DNA of 22,181 nucleotides from an uncultured Eubacteriales bacterium (GTDB lineage Bacteria > Bacillota_A > Clostridia > Oscillospirales > Oscillospiraceae): the NCBI GenBank assembly GCA_949742895.1, contig CATJRT010000195.1, positions 1 to 22,181 on the forward strand. Direction: 5' to 3'. Positions 1-5,478 of the stretch are shown here, piece after piece. Made by a program: the position numbers and the translations under genes. The notes below the pieces were generated by a model that saw only the letters and a list, made by a program, of their open reading frames with translations, was not told where the DNA came from and ran no database searches. The stretch's first letter is position 1; every line of letters begins with the position of its first letter.

Positions 1-1
1 C

Positions 2-1423
2 GCGCTGCGGGAGGCCCTGCGCCTGCCCTCCTGCCGCAAGCGGTTCCCTCGGGACATCGGCAAGGAGCGGCCATGCCTCAACTTCCACATGGGGATGTGC
101 GAGGGCTACTGCCGGGAGGAGATGGACCAGAGCCAGTATGGGCGGTCCATCGGCCAGGCGGTGCGGCTGCTGGAGGGGCGACAGGACGAGGTGGTGGACG
201 AGCTGACCGCTGAGATGGAGCTGGCGGCGGAGGGGCTGCGGTTTGAGAAGGCCGCGCAGCTCCGGGATCGGATCCGGTCCATCCAGCTTTTGGGGAAGCG
301 GCAGAAGGCGGTGGCCGGGTCGCTGGCGGATACCGATGTGGTGGGTTATCATCGCGGAGAGGCCAAGAGCTGCTGGGGGGTGCTCCACTATATGGGAGGG
401 GAGCTGGCGGCCAAGGACTGGGAACTGCTGGGCGTGCCTATGGAGGAGGACGAGGCCGCCACCGTGTCCGCCCTGGCGGCGCAGTATTACGGAGGGCGGA
501 GCCAGCTCCCCCGGCAGATCCTCCTGCCCTGTGACATCGACGAGCAGGTGGAGCTGGCCCGGATGCTCACCGAAGCGGTGGGCCGCAAGGTGGAGGTGTT
601 CACTCCCCGGCGAGGGGCCAAGATGGAGCTGGTGAAGCTGGCCAACGAGAACGCCGCGGAGGAGGTCCTCCGGGCCACCACGGCGGAGGAGCGGCGCTCC
701 AAGCTCACCGAGGCGTTGGGGGCTATGCTGGGGCTGGACGCACTGCCCCGGCGCATCGAGGCGTTCGACATCTCCAACACTGGAAGCTCGGACATCGTGG
801 CGTCCATGACCGTCCACATCGATGGCAAGCCGCTGAAACGGGATTACCGCCATTTCAAATTGAAGGATATGTCCCATGCCGACGATTATGCCTCCATGAA
901 GCAGGTGGTGGAGCGGCGGTTTCTCCGTTATCTGGACAGGGACGAGAAGTTCGCGGACCGGCCTGACCTGCTGCTCATGGACGGCGGCGCGGGGCAGGTG
1001 AAGGCGGCCCAAGAGGCCATGGGGGAGCTGGGCATATCTGGCGTACCGGTGTTCGGCATGGTGAAGGATGACCGGCACCGCACCCGCGCCCTAGTGGCCG
1101 GGGACGGCCGGGAGATCGGCATACAGGCTAATCAGGCCCTGTTCGCCATGGTGGGCCGCATCCAGGAGGAGACCCACCGCTTCGCCATCGAATTCCACCG
1201 GCAGCAGCAGGCGGGGCACCTGAAGGGGTCCGCGCTGGACGGCATCCCCGGCGTAGGGCCAACGAGGAAGGCGGCGCTGCTCAAGCGCTTTAAGAGCGTC
1301 AAAGCGGTGAAGGTGGCCACACAGGAGGAGCTGGCGGCTGTTGTGCCAAAGAGTACGGCCCAGGCGGTGTGGCAGCATTTCCACCAGAGCAAGGGACAAC
1401 CAGGAGAGGATGAGGAGACATGA
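2..1423 (+). CDS. uvrC: UvrABC system protein C, 5'-truncated by window edge
   Basis: This is the dual-incision subunit of nucleotide excision repair, which binds UvrB at a lesion and cuts the damaged strand on both sides. The frame is already open at base 2, so the N-terminal GIY-YIG nuclease domain mostly lies outside the window. What remains starts in the Cys-rich stretch (SCRKRF, RPCLNFHMGMCEGYC). It continues through a UVR (UvrB-binding) helix pair (ELAAEGLRFEKAAQLRDRI) and the RNase H-like C-terminal nuclease domain (IEAFDISNTGSSD, LLLMDGGAGQ, DDRHRT, EETHRFAIEFHR), keeping the expected Asp and His residues. It ends in a helix-hairpin-helix DNA-binding tail (LDGIPGVGPTRKAALLKRF). The stop codon overlaps the rsmD start as ATGA, so the two genes are probably translationally coupled. 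Identity is secure; only the 5' end is missing. Confidence 0.97.
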   Translation, partial: ALREALRLPSCRKRFPRDIGKERPCLNFHMGMCEGYCREEMDQSQYGRSIGQAVRLLEGRQDEVVDELTAEMELAAEGLRFEKAAQLRDRIRSIQLLGKRQKAVAGSLADTDVVGYHRGEAKSCWGVLHYMGGELAAKDWELLGVPMEEDEAATVSALAAQYYGGRSQLPRQILLPCDIDEQVELARMLTEAVGRKVEVFTPRRGAKMELVKLANENAAEEVLRATTAEERRSKLTEALGAMLGLDALPRRIEAFDISNTGSSDIVASMTVHIDGKPLKRDYRHFKLKDMSHADDYASMKQVVERRFLRYLDRDEKFADRPDLLLMDGGAGQVKAAQEAMGELGISGVPVFGMVKDDRHRTRALVAGDGREIGIQANQALFAMVGRIQEETHRFAIEFHRQQQAGHLKGSALDGIPGVGPTRKAALLKRFKSVKAVKVATQEELAAVVPKSTAQAVWQHFHQSKGQPGEDEET

Positions 1424-1965
1424 GAGTCATCACCGGAACCGCCCGAGGCAAGCGGCTGGCGGAGCTGCCCGGACTGGATACACGCCCCACCACCGACCGG
1501 GTGAAGGAGGGACTCTTCAGCGCCATACAGTTCGACATCGAAGGTAGGCGGGTGCTGGACCTGTTCGCGGGGACAGGACAGCTCGGCATCGAGTGCCTGA
1601 GCCGGGGGGCGGCTTTCTGCGACTTTGTGGACAACGCCTCTGCTGCGCTGGAGGTGACGCAAAAAAACGTCCGCGCCTGTGGCCTGGAGGAACGTGCGGC
1701 GTTCCACAGGAAGGACTTCGGTGCTTTTCTTGGTGGAGCGAAGGAAAAATATGGCCTGATCTTTCTGGACCCGCCCTATGCATCCGGAAATCTGGAGCGG
1801 GCGTTGGAGCAGATCGCGGCGATTGACATTGTGGTGAAAAATGGTATAATAGTGTGCGAAAGTCCGGCGGACCACGCGCTGCCTGAGCTGGCGGCCCCCT
1901 ACGAGAAGGGGCGGGAATACCGCTATGGCAAAATCAAGGCGACCATATACCGCAGGGGGGCATGA
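1420..1965 (+). CDS. rsmD: 16S rRNA (guanine(966)-N2)-methyltransferase RsmD
   Basis: The 181-residue protein has the usual RsmD length and fold signature. The N-terminus RVITGTARGKRL matches the family. The SAM-binding motif DLFAGTGQLG lies at about residues 47-56, and the catalytic N6/N2-methyltransferase motif DPPY is at residues 117-120. The family methylates G966 of 16S rRNA (E. coli numbering) in the small subunit. The ATG overlaps the uvrC stop by four bases, with GAGGAG just upstream. coaD starts three bases after this gene ends; rsmD-coaD is a very common bacterial gene pair, which supports the call. No internal anomaly is visible. Confidence 0.95.
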   Translation: MRVITGTARGKRLAELPGLDTRPTTDRVKEGLFSAIQFDIEGRRVLDLFAGTGQLGIECLSRGAAFCDFVDNASAALEVTQKNVRACGLEERAAFHRKDFGAFLGGAKEKYGLIFLDPPYASGNLERALEQIAAIDIVVKNGIIVCESPADHALPELAAPYEKGREYRYGKIKATIYRRGA

Positions 1966-1968
1966 CCC

Positions 1969-2472
1969 ATGAAACGCGCCATCTATCCTGGTAGCTTCGA
2001 CCCGGTGACGCTGGGACATTTAGACATTATTAAGCGGGCCGCCGTTATATTTGACGAGCTGATTGTGTGCGTCAGCGTCAACTCAGCCAAGAACAGCGGA
2101 CTGTTTTCCCCGGAAGAGCGGGTGGCGTTGATTCGGGCGGTGACAGATGACCTGCCCAATGTGCAGGTGGACTGTTCACGGGAGCTGGTAGCAGCCTATG
2201 CCAAGCGCAACCGGGCGCGGGTGCTGGTGAAGGGGCTGCGGGCGGTGTCCGATTATGAGGCGGAGATACAGATGGCCATGATTAATGCCAAGCTCAACCC
2301 AAAGCTGGACACGGTATTTTTGTATACCCGGCCCAAATATGCCTATCTCAGCTCCACTGTGGTGAAGGAGATGGCCCGATATGGGGCGGACCTGTCCGAC
2401 TTTGTGCCCCGGCAGATCATCGAGACCGTTCGTGAGAAGGTGGCGGGCAGCGCCCCCCAGGATAAAGAATAA
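1969..2472 (+). CDS. coaD: Phosphopantetheine adenylyltransferase
   Basis: CoaD transfers AMP from ATP to 4'-phosphopantetheine in the penultimate step of coenzyme A synthesis. The 167-residue protein has the nucleotidyltransferase signature PGSFDPVTLGHLD, with T14-L-G-H17 as the T/HxGH motif. It also carries the family blocks KGLRAVSDYEAEIQMA, in the pantetheine and ATP-binding half, and YLSSTVVKE near the C-terminus. Length and start match the bacterial family (PPAT, hexameric, cytoplasmic). The gene follows rsmD with a three-base gap and precedes the coiled-coil gene by 14 bases, so the three are probably co-transcribed with uvrC. Confidence 0.97.
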   Translation: MKRAIYPGSFDPVTLGHLDIIKRAAVIFDELIVCVSVNSAKNSGLFSPEERVALIRAVTDDLPNVQVDCSRELVAAYAKRNRARVLVKGLRAVSDYEAEIQMAMINAKLNPKLDTVFLYTRPKYAYLSSTVVKEMARYGADLSDFVPRQIIETVREKVAGSAPQDKE

Positions 2473-2486
2473 AGGAGAGATTGCAA

Positions 2487-3005
2487 ATGGCGACTGCCGT
2501 GGACGAGCTGCTGGATATGCTGTTCGACATGATCGACGAGGCCAAGAATGCCCCCCTCAGCAGCGGGAAGTGTGTCATCGACCGGGATAAGGCGCTGGAC
2601 CTGATCGAGGACGTGAAGGCCCAGTTCCCGGTGGAGTTGGCTGAGGCGAAGAAAATCCTCAACGCCCGGAAGGAATATATGGCTGCGGCCAAGCGGGATG
2701 CAGATGATATCATCCAACGGGCTAAGAATGAGGCTGGAGTACTGGTCAACGAGGCCCAGGTGATGAGTCAGGCCCGGCAAAAGGCCAACGAGCTGGTGGC
2801 CCAGGCGGAAAAGCGCGCCAAGGAGGTGCGCCGTTCTGCCAACGAGTACTGCGAGGATGTGCTGCGCCGCACCGAGGAAGCCCTGGCCGACGCCCATACC
2901 GAGATGCGTCAGGTCCATATCCGGTTCCGCACCGCCATGGGGTCCTCTATGCCTGCGGCTGCCCAGGGCGGCAGCAAAATTTACGACGCTGAGGCGGACG
3001 AGTGA
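2487..3005 (+). CDS. Coiled-coil protein of unknown function downstream of coaD
   Basis: I do not recognise a named family with certainty. The 172-residue protein has no signal peptide and no membrane segment. After a short N-terminal helix (VDELLDMLFDMIDEAKNAP) and a linker, residues of about 45-145 form a long alanine-, lysine- and glutamate-rich helix with repeated AKxxAxxxxxxAxxEA spacing. This resembles V-ATPase subunit E/H or ATP synthase b stalk helices and DivIVA-like coiled coils. The tail (SMPAAAQGGSKIYDAEADE) looks disordered. A TTG at 2481 is also in frame, but the ATG at 2487 has AGGAG nine bases upstream (2473-2477), so it is the better start. Similar proteins follow coaD in other clostridia as far as I recall. 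It is the last gene before a strong terminator. Confidence 0.85.
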   Translation: MATAVDELLDMLFDMIDEAKNAPLSSGKCVIDRDKALDLIEDVKAQFPVELAEAKKILNARKEYMAAAKRDADDIIQRAKNEAGVLVNEAQVMSQARQKANELVAQAEKRAKEVRRSANEYCEDVLRRTEEALADAHTEMRQVHIRFRTAMGSSMPAAAQGGSKIYDAEADE

Positions 3006-3033
3006 CTGTCTGTTCTCTATAAATATAGTTCAG

Positions 3034-3068
3034 AAAATCCCCACTGCGATTTCGCAGCGGGGATTTTT
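3034..3068 (+). terminator. Intrinsic terminator ending the uvrC-rsmD-coaD unit
   Basis: A stem of 8 bp (AAATCCCC with GGGGATTT), one A/C mismatch and 5 bp (CTGCG with CGCAG) closes on an ATTT loop at 3049-3052. It runs straight into TTTTT. It sits 29 bases after the stop codon of the coiled-coil gene. Confidence 0.9.
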
Positions 3069-3223
3069 GTGTTTTGGAGGGAAAACACTGAGCCGTTGGA
3101 GCAGTCTCAGAATATCTGTTCCAAAAATAGGGAAAAATTAGTAGTCCAATAAAACGTTCGTTCTTGATATGGAAAAAATTATATATATTTCCTAAAAATG
3201 GGCGATGAAAACGAAAAAAGTGC

Positions 3224-3252
3224 TTGCTTTTTCCGAGGGGGCACGGTATACT
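3224..3252 (+). promoter_or_regulatory. Sigma-A-type promoter of the mraZ/dcw operon
   Basis: A -35 element TTGCTT (3224-3229) and a -10 element TATACT (3247-3252) are separated by exactly 17 bases. They lie in the AT-rich part of the 312-base gap between the coaD-side terminator and mraZ. Transcription would start near 3259, leaving a leader of about 58 bases. The rest of the gap (3069-3223) is AT-rich, and I see no gene in it. Confidence 0.8.
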
Positions 3253-3262
3253 GAAAACACGC

Positions 3263-3282
3263 TTGGAGCAAATTGGAGTAAA
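3263..3282 (+). promoter_or_regulatory. Candidate MraZ operator: two 10-nt direct repeats
   Basis: TTGGAGCAAA is followed immediately by TTGGAGTAAA, just downstream of the predicted start of transcription. MraZ in E. coli is known to bind TGGGN direct repeats spaced by five bases, i.e. a 10-base period upstream of its own operon. The TGGAG cores here have the same 10-base period but a different third and fourth base, so binding is inferred. A further TTGGAGCA occurs at 3097-3104. Confidence 0.45.
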
Positions 3283-3317
3283 TTTGCTAAGTAAAGGAGA
3301 GAAATGGAGGGAACGTG

Positions 3318-3734
3318 ATGACCGGCACCTATGAACACAGCATCGACAGCGCCGGTCGTCTCATCGTACCCTCTAAGCTCCGGGACAAGCTGGGATCCTC
3401 CTTCTATCTGGCGGTGGGTGTGAAGGAAAACTTGACCCTTTACCCCATGGAGACTTGGGACAAGCTTCGGGCACGGGTGTCCGAGCTGTCCACCACCGAC
3501 GCGGCAGCCATGGATTTGTTCTTCGCCTCTGCTCAGCTATGCGAGGCGGACAAGCAGTGGCGATTCCAGGTGCCCTCGTATCTGAAGGACTACGCCAAAA
3601 TTGACCGGGATGTGGTCATCACCGGCAACAACGACCGGGCGCAGATTTGGAGCGCGGACAACTGGAAAGAAAAGACCCGCCAGCAGCTCAATCCCGAGAC
3701 CATCGCCAATCTGATGAAGAATTTGGGTATTTAA
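3318..3734 (+). CDS. mraZ: Transcriptional regulator MraZ
   Basis: MraZ is the conserved first gene of most dcw clusters. It is a ring-forming DNA-binding protein of two SpoVT/AbrB-like halves that represses its own operon. The 138-residue protein carries the first DxxxR motif as DSAGR (residues 10-14, followed by LIVPSKLR). The second is DKQWR (residues 78-82, followed by FQVPSYLK), where the usual glycine is replaced by tryptophan. A GTG at 3315 is in frame, but the ATG at 3318 gives the family-like N-terminus MTGTYEHSID and lies seven bases after GGAGG (3306-3310). rsmH starts four bases after the stop. Confidence 0.95.
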   Translation: MTGTYEHSIDSAGRLIVPSKLRDKLGSSFYLAVGVKENLTLYPMETWDKLRARVSELSTTDAAAMDLFFASAQLCEADKQWRFQVPSYLKDYAKIDRDVVITGNNDRAQIWSADNWKEKTRQQLNPETIANLMKNLGI

Positions 3735-3738
3735 CAAT

Positions 3739-4671
3739 ATGGAGTATACACACAAACCGGTGCTTCTGCAAGAGTGTCTGGCCGGGCTGAACATTCGGCC
3801 CGGCGGCATCTACGTGGACGGCACCCTTGGACGGGCGGGCCATTCCAGGGAGATTGTACGGAAGCTGACAACAGGACGGCTCATTGCCATTGACCGGGAC
3901 CAGGCTGCGTTGGACGCTGCTCCTGCCCATCTGGAGGGGTACATGGACCGGGTGACCCTGGTGCGGGGGAACTTCGGCGATTTGTCCTCCATCCTGGACA
4001 GGGTGGGCGTGAAAACAGTGGATGGGATGCTGTTTGACCTGGGCGTGTCCTCGCCCCAGCTTGACGACGGAAGCCGTGGGTTCTCCTATTTGCAGGACGC
4101 GCCGCTGGATATGCGCATGGATCAGTCCGCACCGCTGACCGCCCGGGATGTGGTGAACGGCTGGAGTCAGGAGGAGCTAAAGCGGATTTTGTGGCAGTAC
4201 GGTGAGGAGCGGTATTCCAGCCTTATAGCCGCCGCCATTGTCCGGGAGAGGGAACAGGCTCCCATTGAGACCACTGGGCAGTTAGCTGAGCTAATCCGTT
4301 CGGCCATGCCAGCCAAAGCCCGTAAGGAGAAGCAGCATCCCGCCAAGCGGTCCTTCCAGGCCATCCGCATTGCGGTAAACGACGAGCTGGGTGAGGTGGA
4401 GCGGCTGTTGAAGGTTGCGCTGGGCCGGCTCAGGACCGGGGGACGGTTGGCAGTTATCTCCTTCCACTCCCTGGAGGACCGGATGTTAAAGACCACCTAT
4501 GCCGGATGGTCCAGGGGCTGCACCTGTCCGCCGGATTTTCCAGTGTGCGTGTGCGGCAAAACGCCTGAGGTCCGGCTGGTGGGCAAGAAACCAATCACAG
4601 CAGGCGAAGAAGAACTGAACGAGAACCCCCGCGCCCGCAGCGCCAAGCTGCGTGTGGCGGAAAAGCTGTAA
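3739..4671 (+). CDS. rsmH: 16S rRNA (cytosine(1402)-N4)-methyltransferase RsmH
   Basis: RsmH (MraW) methylates the N4 of C1402 in the 16S rRNA decoding centre using SAM. The 310-residue protein starts with the family's typical THKPVLLQE. It has the SAM-binding stretch VDGTLGRAGHS and the diagnostic block DGMLFDLGVSSPQLDD followed by RGFSY and LDMRMD. Later blocks (KRSFQAIRIAVNDELGEVE, AVISFHSLEDRMLK) and the C-terminal NPRARSAKLR are all present. No strong ribosome binding site precedes the ATG, which lies four bases after the mraZ stop, so coupled translation is likely. It is the usual mraZ partner at the head of the dcw cluster. Confidence 0.97.
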   Translation: MEYTHKPVLLQECLAGLNIRPGGIYVDGTLGRAGHSREIVRKLTTGRLIAIDRDQAALDAAPAHLEGYMDRVTLVRGNFGDLSSILDRVGVKTVDGMLFDLGVSSPQLDDGSRGFSYLQDAPLDMRMDQSAPLTARDVVNGWSQEELKRILWQYGEERYSSLIAAAIVREREQAPIETTGQLAELIRSAMPAKARKEKQHPAKRSFQAIRIAVNDELGEVERLLKVALGRLRTGGRLAVISFHSLEDRMLKTTYAGWSRGCTCPPDFPVCVCGKTPEVRLVGKKPITAGEEELNENPRARSAKLRVAEKL

Positions 4672-4725
4672 CGGAAGCATAGGAACGCGCTTCCAAACAT
4701 ACCAGACGCAAAGGAGCACGACCCT

Positions 4726-5289
4726 ATGGCCGCAGAGCGCAGGAATAGAACAAGTCGAAATACACGCCGGTACAGGACCTATGGCAGCGTGGCCTATCAG
4801 CCTGAGGCTCAGGAGCCTGTCCGCAAGACACGGCCCATTCAGGCCCCTCCTGTCCGGAGGGAGCAGCCCCAGCGCAGGCCCCGGCGGCATCCCGTTGTCC
4901 GGCCTGAGGTTCAGGTGCGGATGCAGACCGCTGTGTCCCCTTTTGCGGTGGTTGGCTTGTTTGCGGTGCTGGTGTGCGCACTGCTGCTTGTGATGAGCAA
5001 TGCCAAGCTGGCTGTGGTGAACCATGACATTGTAGAGCTGCGGTCCACCCTATCTGATCTTCAGGACGAGGGGCGGACGCTTCAGGCCAGATATGAGCTG
5101 GAGTTCGATTTGGAGGACATCGAGCGGCAGTTTCTCTCCGACGGCTCTATGGTCCGGGCAGGAGCGGCTCAGACGGTCTACCTGGACCTGTCCGCCCAAG
5201 ACAATGTGGTCTATTATGAAGGGGCGGACAGCGGATTTTCCGCCCTGCTCCAGAAGGCGGAACAATTCTTCGCCAGTTTGCTGCCGTAA
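4726..5289 (+). CDS. FtsL-like divisome protein (bitopic, coiled coil)
   Basis: Position and topology make this the FtsL/DivIC-type septum protein, which in the family recruits and activates the FtsW-PBP synthase pair. The sequence itself is weakly conserved, as is usual for FtsL. The 187-residue protein has a long, Arg/Pro/Gln-rich cytoplasmic part (about 1-68), one membrane helix (about 71-91, FAVVGLFAVLVCALLLVM) and a heptad-like helix outside (about 94-122). A 65-residue tail follows. The N-terminal extension is longer than in classic FtsL of about 100-120 residues. AGGAG at 4712-4716 lies nine bases before the ATG. The gene sits between rsmH and the division PBP, exactly where ftsL is expected. 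I leave the symbol empty because there is no sequence motif proof. Confidence 0.8.
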   Translation: MAAERRNRTSRNTRRYRTYGSVAYQPEAQEPVRKTRPIQAPPVRREQPQRRPRRHPVVRPEVQVRMQTAVSPFAVVGLFAVLVCALLLVMSNAKLAVVNHDIVELRSTLSDLQDEGRTLQARYELEFDLEDIERQFLSDGSMVRAGAAQTVYLDLSAQDNVVYYEGADSGFSALLQKAEQFFASLLP

Positions 5290-5404
5290 GGTCCTACAAT
5301 GCAGGTTCTAACGGCGGAATACCAAAGCATACACTGCCAACAGAGACAGGGGAGGACTGAACCGTCCCGGATGCAGGGGAATGGGTTGGAACTCCGCATA
5401 GAGA

Positions 5405-5446
5405 GGGGCGCAAGGGAGTACTACAGTTTCCCCGCGCCCTTCTTTT
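5405..5446 (+). terminator. Possible attenuator-like hairpin upstream of the division PBP
   Basis: GGGCGC at 5406-5411 pairs with GCGCCC at 5434-5439. An inner GGGA/TCCC stem (5414-5417 with 5429-5432) is separated by a small internal loop, and the sequence TTCTTTT follows. It lies in the 189-base gap between the ftsL-like gene and the PBP. The T-run is interrupted by a C, so it may reduce but need not stop transcription. Confidence 0.4.
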
Positions 5447-5478
5447 CAAGTTGTTTGATGATGGAAGGAGTGAGGCCC

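Noticed and set aside
3164..3187. A second promoter (TTGATA and the TATATATATTT run) upstream of mraZ
   Set aside because: No good -10 box stands at 16-18 bases, and the promoter at 3224-3252 is much better.
4673..4694. GGAAGC/GCTTCC hairpin between rsmH and the ftsL-like gene as a terminator
   Set aside because: The stem is only 6 bp with a ten-base loop and no T-run, inside an obvious operon.
5383..5446. T-box-like look of GGGTTGGAACTCCGC followed by a terminator-like stem
   Set aside because: The motif departs from the T-box consensus, too little space is left for Stem I, and a division PBP is not a usual T-box target.
5299..5478. N-terminal extension of the PBP by 60 residues from ATG 5299
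   Set aside because: There is no good ribosome binding site there, the extension covers a hairpin region, and ATG 5479 has a well-spaced AAGGAG and gives the normal short cytoplasmic tail.
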